Positions 10,774 to 18,680 of a DNA stretch of 64,000 nucleotides are shown piece by piece. The DNA is taken from NCBI GenBank assembly GCA_027660625.1, contig JAQDNC010000006.1, forward strand, positions 1 to 64,000, in the 5' to 3' direction. The DNA comes from Coriobacteriaceae bacterium AM100-PB1-1D-6A (GTDB lineage Bacteria > Actinomycetota > Coriobacteriia > Coriobacteriales > Coriobacteriaceae). Below the pieces are notes generated by a model. The model searched no databases. It saw only the letters and a program-made list of their open reading frames with translations, and was not told the DNA's origin. Within the stretch, counting starts at the first letter, position 1. Every line of letters begins with the position of its first letter. A program made the position numbers and the translations under genes.

Positions 10774-10808
10774 GAGTGGGTTCCAAAGTGGGACCCACTC
10801 ATTCTTTT
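10774..10808 (+). terminator. rho-independent terminator after the first GlfT2-like gene
   Basis: An 11-bp stem (10774-10784 with 10790-10800, one G-T pair) with a five-base loop is followed by ATTCTTTT. It lies ten bases after the stop codon, suggesting that the LicD gene and second GlfT2-like gene have a separate promoter or depend on read-through. Confidence 0.75.
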
Positions 10809-10863
10809 GTATCATAAGTGTAATTGTGCCTCGTTCATTGTTTGTTGTTGGGAAGGTTAAGTC

Positions 10864-12051
10864 ATGTCCTTGCTTTCAAATATAAAAAAGATTCTTCCCG
10901 GCTCATCCCGATCATTACATGCCATGCATGAGGATATGGATCGCCGTTTTGACGAGGTATTTTCGCGTATCGAGCAGGCTGATAACGGCATCAATATGAA
11001 TATCAATTACAAATTCGATACTCGGTTATTTCCAGAAATTGAATTGCTCAAGCAACGCCAACAAAGCCTATCGGAACAGATGACTCTGCGCTTTGAATTG
11101 TTGGCTCGGCGTGCATACCCCGATCTCACGCCCTTTGAGCTTCGTTGCAAAATCTTTGATGCGTTACCTGATGCCGAGGGCGATATTCGATTGATGCAGC
11201 AGGCAAATGCGGCGTTGATGAGCAAGCTAGATGCGATTTGCGCCGCCAATAATATCCAATACTGGCTTTCTTATGGCTCTCTTGTGGGGACTTTGTCTCG
11301 ATCGGGGTTTATTCCTTGGGACGACGATATTGATATCTGCATGATTAGATCCGATGTGGATAAGCTTGCTGCCGCCTTAAAAGACGATCCTGATTATCAA
11401 GTCACTCTCGTATTCGACTGGTTTGTAAAGTGCCGTCAAGTTCGTTTTTGTTCAACTAACCCGCTTATTCCTTGTTTCGTAGACATTTCGATTTATGACT
11501 GGGCTGCCGAGAAATCTAAGTGCGCGAACGATCAGCTTAGGCAACTCAGAATTGAACTTATGGATTTCTTTGACCAAAATGAGGGTGAGTTTAGTTTTTG
11601 GAAAGATAATCCTTGGATGGTCCACCCTGACAGCGGTCTTAGTGTGCAGTGCGGGGATGTTGACTTGGAGGCTCAGAGAGCTGTCATTTCTTCTGCGGAT
11701 ATTGATCTTGTTCAGGGTGTTTTCGATTCGTATAACGAAAAGGCTCATGCACTTGGTTTGTTGACCGATGAGCCTCATGGCGATTTTGCATACGCGATTG
11801 ATAACGTTTTTGATGCCCCTAAGCGTAAAATAATTTGGGATCGCAATGATATTCTTCCCGTAAGAAAGCATCCGTTTGGCGGTTTCTCTTTTTCGGTTCC
11901 TGCGAAAGCGGAAAAGGTCGCTGATGCCTGTTATCCTGGATGGCCTTACATGCCTATGGACATCTGCGGGCATGATCATTTTGCAAAGGATGTTTTGTCC
12001 GATCCCGATGTTCGCTCCGCGATGGCAAGGTTTGTTGACGAATGTAATTAG
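10864..12051 (+). CDS. LicD family phosphotransferase
   Basis: A 395-residue protein whose core at residues 113-170 is the LicD/FKRP nucleotidyl-phosphotransferase motif: YWLSYGSLVGTLSRSGFIPWDDDIDI, with the metal-binding aspartates at 153-157. LicD proteins transfer phosphocholine or related phospho-groups onto sugars of teichoic acids or capsules. The first about 85 residues are polar and coiled-coil-prone and are not part of the family core. No licA, licB or licC partner is visible in the window, so the group transferred is unknown. It lies between two GlfT2-like genes, so its acceptor is probably the galactofuranose-containing polymer. Start ATG follows GGGAAGG. Confidence 0.85.
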   Translation: MSLLSNIKKILPGSSRSLHAMHEDMDRRFDEVFSRIEQADNGINMNINYKFDTRLFPEIELLKQRQQSLSEQMTLRFELLARRAYPDLTPFELRCKIFDALPDAEGDIRLMQQANAALMSKLDAICAANNIQYWLSYGSLVGTLSRSGFIPWDDDIDICMIRSDVDKLAAALKDDPDYQVTLVFDWFVKCRQVRFCSTNPLIPCFVDISIYDWAAEKSKCANDQLRQLRIELMDFFDQNEGEFSFWKDNPWMVHPDSGLSVQCGDVDLEAQRAVISSADIDLVQGVFDSYNEKAHALGLLTDEPHGDFAYAIDNVFDAPKRKIIWDRNDILPVRKHPFGGFSFSVPAKAEKVADACYPGWPYMPMDICGHDHFAKDVLSDPDVRSAMARFVDECN

Positions 12052-12083
12052 TAGTTACAACGGCTTTGATTAAGGTATTTAAA

Positions 12084-13925
12084 ATGCAGTTTAAACTTGC
12101 GAATGTTGTACTTAAAGTTGAAAGGCATGCAAAGGGTTTTCCTGAACTCTACTATCGCGTGCTCTCCGGTGATGCTTCGTATGATGACAACATTCATTCA
12201 CTTCATATCAATGGAAACGTTGACTTTCTGACGTATGTAAATGGCCTATCTGCATGCAAATGGCATCAATATGCGTCTGTTGACGGCGTCGTCTTGCATA
12301 TGGCTTTATTTGGCAGAGGACGGGTTGTCGTTCATGGAGTGAGGTCTGGCGAGCTGAATCCTGTCGAGCTTAAATCGTATCCTTTTGATGGCGAGAAACT
12401 TGATCCTTGCTTTCTCGATATCGATATCGATACAACCGGCTACGACTTGATCGGTTTTTGGATTGAGAGCGACGAGGGCTATTCCGTTGACCTTTTGAGC
12501 GCTTCTTACCTGACGGATGTTCCTGAGGGCTCAATTAACCCGATCAATCTTGCTCTTTCTACCACCACATTTAAGAATGAACGATATATTCTTCCAAACA
12601 TTGAGCTCGTTAAAACCGGCATCTCTAAAGAGGACGGTCCGATTCGCGATCACTTCCACATGTTTGTCGTCGACAATGGCCAGGCGCTCGATTCCGCGGC
12701 GCTATCTGACGAGTTGGTTACCGTACTCCCGAATCCCAACACGGGTGGTTCGGGAGGTTTTGCACGCGGAATGATGGCGGCTACCGAAACTCCTGGTCAG
12801 TTCACCCATATCATCTTGATGGATGACGATGTCTCTATCATGCCCGAGAGTTTGATCCGCACGTTCAATCTCCTCTCTCTTGCTAAGGGCAAGTATAAAG
12901 ACGCCTTTATTAACGGCGCCATGCTCTCAATGGAGGACCCTACTCGTCAGTTTGAGGATGTCTCGTATGTGGCTTCTTCTGGTGCCTATCGTCGCGTAAA
13001 AGAGGACCTGAATGTTGGCAAGCTGTCCGACATCCTCGAAAATGAACGCACGAACGTTGAAGTTGATCAGGCCTATGGAGCTTGGTGGTATAGCTGCATT
13101 CCGGTGAAGGCTATCGAAAAGAACGGCCTTCCCATGCCTTTCTTTATCCGCTGCGACGATGTTGAGTTTGGCATGCGCAATAAGCCTGTCTATATGACTA
13201 TGAATTGCATTTGCGTGTGGCATGCAAGCTTTGAGGGGCGTTTTAGGGCTTCAGTGGATTGCTACCAGTACTTCCGCAACTTCTTTGCCATGATTGCTCT
13301 CGATGATTGTGCTGATGAGAAGATGTTTGTCCTTCGTATTCAGCGAGGGGTGCGTCAGAACTTGCGGGATATGGACTATCAGGCTGCCGAGTTTATTCTC
13401 GATGGCTTTGAGGACTATCTGCGTGGCCCTGTGTATCTCCAGAAGCTTGATGGTGCCGCGACGATGATCGGCAAGGGTAAGTTAAACGAAAAGCTGATTC
13501 CTGTTTCCCAAATGGATCCAAATCTTCTTCGTAATGCCGGGGTTACGGAGCAAGTACTCGCCAATGCTAGTCTGGAATTCCATCCTTCGAAGTTTATGAA
13601 GTACTGGAGATCTATTCCTTACGACAAGCACTATCTTCCCGATGCGCTGTTGCGTGGAAAGCCCGGCTATGTGGTTAAGAATGGCAGTTGTACGCTTGAA
13701 GGCAACTCGACGCGTTGCAAGACGCTGGTCTTTCTTGATCCGACCCGCGAGAAGGGATCGGTCCGCACAATGGATCGAGCGCGGTTCAAGAGTATTCGTA
13801 ACCGAGAGCACGAATTGATGGCGCGATATCGTAAAGAAGGCAAGAGCGTCAGGGGGGCATGGAAAGATGCTATGCCTTATATGACTTCGCGAGAGTTCTG
13901 GGAACAGTATTTAGGTCTTAAATAA
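12084..13925 (+). CDS. GlfT2-like galactofuranosyltransferase (second copy)
   Basis: This 613-residue paralogue of the protein at 8887-10764 begins with the same MQFKLAN and keeps the same domain order. The metal site is ILMDDDVSIMPES (D247-D249); NPNTGGSGGFARGMM, WWYSCIP and RCDDVEFGMRN are in register with the first copy. The two differ widely in the N-terminal domain and C-terminus, so they have probably specialised, perhaps for alternate linkages or for initiating versus elongating. ATG 12084 has TAAGG eight bases upstream. The codon bias is less AT-rich than in the first copy. Its TAA stop lies inside an 18-bp palindrome shared with the convergent gene. Confidence 0.85.
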   Translation: MQFKLANVVLKVERHAKGFPELYYRVLSGDASYDDNIHSLHINGNVDFLTYVNGLSACKWHQYASVDGVVLHMALFGRGRVVVHGVRSGELNPVELKSYPFDGEKLDPCFLDIDIDTTGYDLIGFWIESDEGYSVDLLSASYLTDVPEGSINPINLALSTTTFKNERYILPNIELVKTGISKEDGPIRDHFHMFVVDNGQALDSAALSDELVTVLPNPNTGGSGGFARGMMAATETPGQFTHIILMDDDVSIMPESLIRTFNLLSLAKGKYKDAFINGAMLSMEDPTRQFEDVSYVASSGAYRRVKEDLNVGKLSDILENERTNVEVDQAYGAWWYSCIPVKAIEKNGLPMPFFIRCDDVEFGMRNKPVYMTMNCICVWHASFEGRFRASVDCYQYFRNFFAMIALDDCADEKMFVLRIQRGVRQNLRDMDYQAAEFILDGFEDYLRGPVYLQKLDGAATMIGKGKLNEKLIPVSQMDPNLLRNAGVTEQVLANASLEFHPSKFMKYWRSIPYDKHYLPDALLRGKPGYVVKNGSCTLEGNSTRCKTLVFLDPTREKGSVRTMDRARFKSIRNREHELMARYRKEGKSVRGAWKDAMPYMTSREFWEQYLGLK

Positions 13926-13962
13926 GAAGAGGTCCGGCTTAAGTCCGGACCTCTTCTTATTT
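13920..13962. terminator. perfect 18-bp palindromic bidirectional terminator containing two stop codons
   Basis: Arms 13920-13937 and 13945-13962 are perfect reverse complements around a 7-base loop. The left arm contains the stop of the second GlfT2-like gene (13923-13925) and the right arm contains the stop of the convergent glycosyltransferase (13957-13959). The ends read as U-rich tracts on both strands (CTTATTTT and its counterpart), so one element ends both transcripts. Confidence 0.88.
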
Positions 13963-14886
13963 TGAATAGGTTTTATAGGCTTGTAGCTCCCATTGCTTTC
14001 GCTCGACCTTCGCAACCGAGTCGAGGATAAGCCCCGTTGCCAGGCTTAGCCCGCATAGGAACATAAACGAGGCGGCGAGCATTGCGGTGGGGAAGCGAGG
14101 GACTAATCCGGTCTGGATGTACTCTGCGACGATTGGTATACCGAGGGCGAGCCCTATGATGGCAAAGATCATCGCGATAAGACTAAAGAACTTGAGCGGA
14201 CGATAGTCTTTAAAGAGCGTTCCGATCATTGCGATAACTTTAATGCCATCACTAACAGTGTTGAGTTTGGACTCGGAGCCTGCGGGCCTATCGCGATACT
14301 CCACCGGCACGTCTTTAATGCGCCAGCGGTGATCGACAGCGTGGATGGAGAGCTCGGTCTCAATCTGGAAGCCCTCGCTCAAAACGGGGAAGGTCTTGAC
14401 GAAGGGTTTGCTCATGGCTCTATAGCCGGTCATCACGTCGTCAAAGCTGTAACCGTATATCCATTTAATCATGGCGCGAACAAGGTTGTTGCCAAAGCCG
14501 TGAAAGGCTCGTTTGTTCTCTTCGGCATAGGTGCCGTTTGACAGGCGATCGCCAACGGTCATATCCGCTTCGCCGTTAAGGATGGGATTGCAGAGTGACT
14601 TGGCAGCTTCGGCGGGGTAGGTATCGTCGCCGTCGACCATCAAGTAGCATTCGGCATCGACATCACGGAACATTTGGCGGCACACGTTGCCTTTGCCCTG
14701 CCTGGGCTCGTGGCGCACCGTAGCCCCGTGCTGCTTAGCGATATGCGAAGTGTTATCGGAAGAGTTGTTGTCGTAGACATAGACAACTGCGCCGGGCAGC
14801 TCTCGATGAAAATCGTCGACAACTTTGCCAATCGTCAGTGCTTCGTTGTAACAGGGGATTATGACGGCGGTATTCGAATAGTCCAT
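13957..14886 (-). CDS. GT2 polyprenyl-phosphate glycosyltransferase with C-terminal membrane helices
   Basis: A 309-residue protein. The GT-A domain covers residues 1-225 (VIIPCYNEALTIGKVV, YVYDNNSSDNT, RQGKGNVCRQMF, metal motif MVDGDDTYPAE, DVMTGYRAMSK). Two hydrophobic helices follow at about 232-255 and 268-290, and the tail is basic. This is the GtrB/polyprenyl-phosphate sugar synthase type, which loads a sugar on undecaprenyl phosphate at the membrane. It is transcribed towards the main polysaccharide cluster. AGGAGG is present upstream of the ATG. The donor sugar, probably UDP- or GDP-hexose, cannot be deduced. Confidence 0.85.
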   Translation of the reverse strand: MDYSNTAVIIPCYNEALTIGKVVDDFHRELPGAVVYVYDNNSSDNTSHIAKQHGATVRHEPRQGKGNVCRQMFRDVDAECYLMVDGDDTYPAEAAKSLCNPILNGEADMTVGDRLSNGTYAEENKRAFHGFGNNLVRAMIKWIYGYSFDDVMTGYRAMSKPFVKTFPVLSEGFQIETELSIHAVDHRWRIKDVPVEYRDRPAGSESKLNTVSDGIKVIAMIGTLFKDYRPLKFFSLIAMIFAIIGLALGIPIVAEYIQTGLVPRFPTAMLAASFMFLCGLSLATGLILDSVAKVERKQWELQAYKTYSK

Positions 14887-15004
14887 GTAGGACCTCCTTT
14901 AATGACTCATCTGGTCAAAAGTATACCTATCGCCTGCCCCTTTGATTAGATATGGGTTAGTTTTCCAGATTTGTTGCGGTGGGTTATCGTTAACGTGGGA
15001 GGGC

Positions 15005-15010
15005 TATACT
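15005..15010 (+). promoter_or_regulatory. candidate -10 element for the ABC exporter operon
   Basis: TATACT lies 37 bases before the GTG start of the permease in the divergent gap 14887-15047. No good -35 is seen at the right distance (TTATCG at 14984 is 15 bases upstream), so the call rests mainly on the -10 match and position. Confidence 0.35.
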
Positions 15011-15047
15011 TTCCAATGTTATGTTTTACGAGACAAGGAGATGGTCC

Positions 15048-15893
15048 GTGGCTGACAATGTAGAGAGTCAGAAAGCGGTGGCTAAACCGGCCTCTCACGC
15101 TAAAAATGATTTCGAAAAGGACAAGTTCATTCTTAAGCAGCTTGTCACCAAAGATTTTAAAATTAAATATCGTCGCAGTGTTTTGGGCGTGGCATGGTCT
15201 GTGCTTAACCCACTGCTGATGATGGTTGTTATGTCGATTGTGTTTTCGACGATTTTTGGCCAGAGCCGCAATGGATCAATTACGCCTGAAATGTATCCGT
15301 TGTATCTGATTGTCGGTAACATTACGTTCTCCGTCATGTCCGAGTCGACGAACCAGGCGCTCATGTCCATCATTTGGGCGTCTTCTCTGCTTAAGAAGGT
15401 TAAGGTCCATCGCTGGGTGTTTCCGGTGCAGAAGGTGCTGTTTTCTCTTGTCAACTTTTCCTTCTCTTTGGTTGCCGTCGCCCTTGTTATGCTCTTTTTC
15501 CGTGTTGTCCCTACCTGGCATTTAATTCTGCTGCCGGTTTGCTTGCTGTTGCTTATGTGTTTCTGCATGGGCTTGGGCATGATGCTGTCGGCGCTGGCGG
15601 TCTTTTTCCGGGATGTTATGCATCTGTGGACTGTTGTTATCACGGCCTGGATGTATCTGACGCCTATTTTCTGGACGACCGATTACATTAGCCAAATGGC
15701 ACATTGGATCCAGGTGCTTGTGGTTGTGAATCCCATGTACAACTACCTTCAGTTTATGCGTGATATCTTCCTGTTTAATACCGTGCCTTCTGCGCTTACC
15801 TTTGGGCTGTGTGTTGTTTGGGCTGTTATTGCTCTTGCTATTGGCTATACCGTGTTCCATAAGACCGAGCACAAGTTTATTCTCTACATCTAA
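15048..15893 (+). CDS. polysaccharide ABC transporter permease (Wzm type)
   Basis: A 281-residue membrane protein of the ABC-2 family with about six transmembrane helices. The cytoplasmic N-terminal region contains DFKIKYRRSVLGVAWSVLNPLL, the typical amphipathic entry to the first helix in Wzm and TagG-like permeases. WTTDYISQM and NPMYNYLQFMRDIF near the C-terminus are also conserved in this group. With the ATPase that follows, it exports a lipid-linked glycan made in the cytoplasm, consistent with the GlfT2-like polymerases. GTG 15048 is chosen because AAGGAG lies seven bases before it; an in-frame ATG 27 bases upstream has no such site. Confidence 0.9.
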   Translation: MADNVESQKAVAKPASHAKNDFEKDKFILKQLVTKDFKIKYRRSVLGVAWSVLNPLLMMVVMSIVFSTIFGQSRNGSITPEMYPLYLIVGNITFSVMSESTNQALMSIIWASSLLKKVKVHRWVFPVQKVLFSLVNFSFSLVAVALVMLFFRVVPTWHLILLPVCLLLLMCFCMGLGMMLSALAVFFRDVMHLWTVVITAWMYLTPIFWTTDYISQMAHWIQVLVVVNPMYNYLQFMRDIFLFNTVPSALTFGLCVVWAVIALAIGYTVFHKTEHKFILYI

Positions 15894-15905
15894 GGAGTGC
15901 TGTTC

Positions 15906-16673
15906 ATGACTGAATCTGCTATTGATTACAGCAAGCAGCCCCTTGCTGTTGAGGTCAAAGACGTCACCATGATCTTTAATATGGCGTCTGAGTCGCTTAC
16001 AAACCTCAAGGAGTACTTTATTAAGCTCGCAAAGCACGAGCTGTTCTTTGAAGAATTCCGTGCGCTTAAGCACATTTCGTTTGATGTGCATCGCGGCGAG
16101 GTCGTTGGTCTTGTTGGTACTAACGGTTCCGGTAAGTCCACGATGCTCAAGATCATCGCTGGCGTTTTGGAGCCCAGCGAAGGCGAGGTTAAGGTCCATG
16201 GCAATATTGCGCCGCTGATTGAGCTCGGTGCCGGCTTTGACCCGGAGCTTACCGCGCGTGAGAATATCTATCTGAACGGTGCGCTGCTTGGCTATACCAA
16301 GGAGTTTATCGACGCTAGTTTTGACGAGATCATTGAGTTCGCTGAGCTTAAAGACTTCGTTGACATGCCCTTGAAGAACTTCTCTTCGGGTATGGTTGCG
16401 CGCATTGCCTTTGCTATCGCCACGATTACCGAGCCCGATATCCTAATCGTCGATGAGACGCTTTCTGTTGGCGATGTCTTTTTCCAGCAGAAGTGCGAGC
16501 GCCGTATTCAGCATTTTATTGAGAGCGGTGACGTCACGGTCTTGTTCGTTTCTCATTCCATGGAGCAGGTTGAGCGCATTTGCCAGCGTGCTGTTTGGAT
16601 CGAGAAGGGCGACCTGCGTATGGATGGTCCCGTGGATGAGGTCTGCAAGGCGTACCACGACCAGTTCAAGTAG
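15906..16673 (+). CDS. polysaccharide ABC transporter ATP-binding protein (Wzt type)
   Basis: A 255-residue ATPase that powers the Wzm permease. Walker A is GTNGSGKST (71-79), the signature motif is FSSGM near 158, and Walker B plus switch are DILIVDETLSVGD and VLFVSHSM. N-terminal sequence before the core (NMASESLTNLKEYFIKLAKHELFFEEFRAL) matches the TagH/Wzt group. It ends soon after the nucleotide-binding domain, so it lacks the C-terminal carbohydrate-binding domain of O9a-type Wzt. Export should then not depend on a recognised chain-end cap. AAGGAG overlaps the permease stop, eight bases before ATG 15906. Confidence 0.92.
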   Translation: MTESAIDYSKQPLAVEVKDVTMIFNMASESLTNLKEYFIKLAKHELFFEEFRALKHISFDVHRGEVVGLVGTNGSGKSTMLKIIAGVLEPSEGEVKVHGNIAPLIELGAGFDPELTARENIYLNGALLGYTKEFIDASFDEIIEFAELKDFVDMPLKNFSSGMVARIAFAIATITEPDILIVDETLSVGDVFFQQKCERRIQHFIESGDVTVLFVSHSMEQVERICQRAVWIEKGDLRMDGPVDEVCKAYHDQFK

Positions 16674-16675
16674 GC

Positions 16676-16681
16676 TATAAT
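16676..16681 (+). promoter_or_regulatory. candidate -10 element upstream of tRNA-Arg(TCT)
   Basis: A perfect TATAAT lies directly after the wzt-type stop codon and 46 bases before the tRNA. No clear -35 is present at 16-18 bases (TACCAC at 16653). It is the best promoter candidate for the tRNA, if that gene is not simply read through from the ABC operon. Confidence 0.35.
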
Positions 16682-16726
16682 TTATTAGCCGTGCGAACTT
16701 GCACTCGCTTGGATGCCCGGCTTTAT

Positions 16727-16803
16727 GCTCCATTAGCTCAGTTGGATAGAGCAGGGGACTTCTAATCCCAAGGTCGACGGTTCGAATCCGCCATGGAGCA
16801 CCA
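16727..16803 (+). tRNA. tRNA-Arg (anticodon TCT)
   Basis: The cloverleaf folds with a perfect 7-bp acceptor stem (GCTCCAT with ATGGAGC), D arm GCTC/GAGC, anticodon loop CTTCTAA with TCT at 16761-16763, and a T arm with the TTCGAAT loop and one A-C mismatch. Discriminator A and the 3' CCA are encoded. It decodes AGA and AGG, codons scarce in the high-GC core genes but frequent in the AT-rich polysaccharide genes just upstream. Confidence 0.95.
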
Positions 16804-16815
16804 TATGAGTTTTAG

Positions 16816-16845
16816 AGACCCGGTTTAATGCCGGGTCTTTGCTTT
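16816..16845 (+). terminator. terminator after tRNA-Arg(TCT)
   Basis: An 8-bp perfect stem (16816-16823 with 16831-16838) with a 7-base loop is followed by TTGCTTTTT. It lies 12 bases after the tRNA CCA end. Confidence 0.85.
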
Positions 16846-16880
16846 TTGGGCACGTGGGCGTGCAGCGCTCCCTCAACAAT

Positions 16881-16911
16881 AAGTCCGATGCAGCGATGCT
16901 GCATCGGACTT
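16881..16911. terminator. perfect 14-bp hairpin downstream of glf
   Basis: Arms 16881-16894 and 16898-16911 are perfect complements around a 3-base loop. It is 42 bases beyond the stop of the minus-strand glf gene and probably ends its transcript. The U-tract is weak on either strand. Confidence 0.65.
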
Positions 16912-16953
16912 TCTACATCCCTGAATGGCTATCAGTCTTTGGCTGTTGGGCTC

Positions 16954-18078
16954 TTACGCCTCCGTGGGCTCCACGCCAAGCTCGTTGCGGACGAGCTCGA
17001 AGGCCGCGGCGATGGCCTTGTCCATGTCGTAGTACTTGTAGCCGCCCAGGCGACCGGCAAAGATCACGTCGCCCTCCTGCGCCGCCAGCTCCTCGTACTG
17101 CTTGTACAGGGCCTCGTTCTTGGCGTCGTTGATGGGGTAGTAGGGCTCGTCGCCGGGCTTCCAGTCGGCCGGGTACTCGCGCGTGATGACGGTTTTGTCC
17201 TGCGTGCCGAACTCAAAGTGTTTGTGCTCGATGATGCGGGTGTAGGGGATCTCGCGCTCGGTGTAGTTGACCACGGCCACGCCCTGGTGGTCCTGCTCGT
17301 CGAGCGTCTCGGTCTCAAAGCGCAGGCTGCGGTACTCGAGCGTGCCCAGTTTAAAGTCGTAGAACGCGTCGATGGGGCCGCAGTAGATCGTCTTGGTGGC
17401 GATATCGGGCTCGGCGGCGATCAGTTCCTTGTACTCCACGCCGCAGCGTACCTCGATGCCCTCGAGCATGTTGGCGACCATCTTGGTGTAGCCGCCCATG
17501 GGGATGCCCTGGTAGCGGTCGTTGAAGTAGTTGTTGTCGTAGGTAAAGCGGCAGGGGAGGCGCTTGATGATGCTCGCGGGCAGGTCCTTGCAATCACGGC
17601 CCCACTGCTTCTCGGTGTAGCCCTTCACGAGCGTCTCGAAGATGTCGCGGCCGACGAGCGACAGCGCCTGCTCCTCGAGGTTCTGCGGCTCGCCGATGTT
17701 CTCGGCGGCCACCTGCTCGGCGATCTTGGCCTTGGCGTCTGCCGGCGTGACGACGCCCGGCCACATCTTGGCGAAGGTGTTCATGTTGAAGGGCATGTTG
17801 TACATGTTGCCGTGGAAGTTGGCGACCGGCGAGTTGACGTAGTTGTTGAACTCGGCGAAGCGGTTGACGTAGTCCCAGACGTCCTTCATAGAGGTGTGGA
17901 AGATATGTGCGCCGTAGCGGTGGACCTGGATACCCTCGACGTCCTCGGTGTAGATGTTGCCGGCAATGTGGTCGCGGCGATCGATGACTAGGACCGACTT
18001 GCCGGCGCGCTTGGCGGCATTGGCGAAGACGGCGCCCGAAAGGCCGGCACCGACGACGAGGTAATCGTACTGGGACAT
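16954..18078 (-). CDS. glf: UDP-galactopyranose mutase
   Basis: This 374-residue FAD enzyme interconverts UDP-galactopyranose and UDP-galactofuranose in the cytoplasm. The FAD-binding motif YLVVGAGLSGAVFANAAKRAG is N-terminal, followed by RRDHIAGNIYTE, YGAHIFHTS and FNNYVNSPVANFHGNMYNMPFNMNTF, all typical of bacterial Glf, and later EYRSLRFETE and GRLGGYKYYDMD. Length is normal. It supplies the donor for the two GlfT2-like transferases at 8887 and 12084, and with them strongly implies a galactofuranose-containing surface glycan. It has the high-GC codon use of the core genome, unlike those transferases, so it may be the more stable part of the locus. Confidence 0.96.
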   Translation of the reverse strand: MSQYDYLVVGAGLSGAVFANAAKRAGKSVLVIDRRDHIAGNIYTEDVEGIQVHRYGAHIFHTSMKDVWDYVNRFAEFNNYVNSPVANFHGNMYNMPFNMNTFAKMWPGVVTPADAKAKIAEQVAAENIGEPQNLEEQALSLVGRDIFETLVKGYTEKQWGRDCKDLPASIIKRLPCRFTYDNNYFNDRYQGIPMGGYTKMVANMLEGIEVRCGVEYKELIAAEPDIATKTIYCGPIDAFYDFKLGTLEYRSLRFETETLDEQDHQGVAVVNYTEREIPYTRIIEHKHFEFGTQDKTVITREYPADWKPGDEPYYPINDAKNEALYKQYEELAAQEGDVIFAGRLGGYKYYDMDKAIAAAFELVRNELGVEPTEA

Positions 18079-18122
18079 GGATATGCTCCTTTGTATGTCG
18101 ATTGGACAGTTACTTTAGTTTA

Positions 18123-18151
18123 GGGACAAACATATCTGATGTCTTTGTCCC
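18123..18151. terminator. small hairpin between aroQ and glf
   Basis: GGGACAAA (18123-18130) pairs with TTTGTCCC (18144-18151) over a 13-base loop. It lies six bases past the aroQ stop on the minus strand and 45 bases before the glf start. It may be a weak aroQ terminator. Its GGGACA/TGTCCC core resembles part of the element at 18637-18679. Confidence 0.5.
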
Positions 18152-18156
18152 AGGGA

Positions 18157-18594
18157 TTAGTGTAGCAGATGCTCTTTCAACAGCTCTAGCGCATGTACGT
18201 AGCCCTTCAGGCCCTCGCCGGTGATGGTGGCAAAGCACGCTAGGCGGGCGTAGCTCACCTGGCGGAAGTCCTCGCGCGTCTCGACAGCGCTGATGTGGAC
18301 CTCAACGGCGGGGATGGCGACGGCTTTGAGCGCGTCCAGGATGGCTACGCTGGTGTGCGTATAGGCCGCCGGGTTGATGACGATGCCGTCGACCTTGCCG
18401 TAAGCCTCCTGGATCTTGTCGACGATGCTGCCCTCGTGGTTGGACTGGAAGACCTCGACCTCGTCAAAGCCCTGCGCGGCGCCTGCCTCCTGGCAGATCT
18501 GTACCAGGCGGTCGTAGTTGTCGCTGCCGTAGATGCCCGGCTCGCGAATGCCGAGCATGTTGAGGTTGGGGCCGTTGATGACGAGTGCTTTCAT
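18157..18594 (-). CDS. aroQ: type II 3-dehydroquinate dehydratase
   Basis: This 145-residue enzyme dehydrates 3-dehydroquinate to 3-dehydroshikimate, step three of the shikimate pathway. The N-terminal NGPNLNMLGIREPGIYG holds the catalytic arginine and tyrosine, NPAAYTHTSVAILDAL holds the substrate-binding asparagine and histidine, and EVHIS carries the catalytic histidine. After EVHIS the usual SNxHxRExFR is here SAVETREDFR, an unusual asparagine-to-alanine change. ATG 18594 with AAGGAAG upstream is chosen over an in-frame start 54 bases further out that lies against the upstream hairpin. It is separated from aroE-aroK by that hairpin, so it may be expressed less or separately. Confidence 0.93.
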   Translation of the reverse strand: MKALVINGPNLNMLGIREPGIYGSDNYDRLVQICQEAGAAQGFDEVEVFQSNHEGSIVDKIQEAYGKVDGIVINPAAYTHTSVAILDALKAVAIPAVEVHISAVETREDFRQVSYARLACFATITGEGLKGYVHALELLKEHLLH

Positions 18595-18636
18595 GGTTGC
18601 TTCCTTTGGAGTTGGTCGATTTGGAGAGGAGGAATG

Positions 18637-18679
18637 AAAAACCACCACAAAGGTGCCTGTCCCCTTTGTGGTGGTTTTT
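18637..18679 (-). terminator. perfect 17-bp hairpin between aroE-aroK and aroQ
   Basis: Arms 18637-18653 and 18663-18679 are perfectly complementary with a 9-base loop. On the minus strand the stem ends in TTTTT, one base after the aroE-aroK stop, so it looks like a strong intrinsic terminator. It stands 42 bases before the aroQ start with no obvious promoter between. The loop and inner stem carry GGTGCCTGTCCCC, which looks like a dispersed repeat unit. Confidence 0.75.
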
Positions 18680-18680
18680 G

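Noticed and set aside
16727..16953. Integrated element at tRNA-Arg(TCT)
   Set aside because: No integrase, no repeat of the tRNA 3' end and no phage genes follow; glf and aro genes come next.
17064..17318. Thr/Ser/Arg-rich minus-strand frame inside glf
   Set aside because: It is an out-of-frame shadow on the same strand as the clear Glf reading frame.
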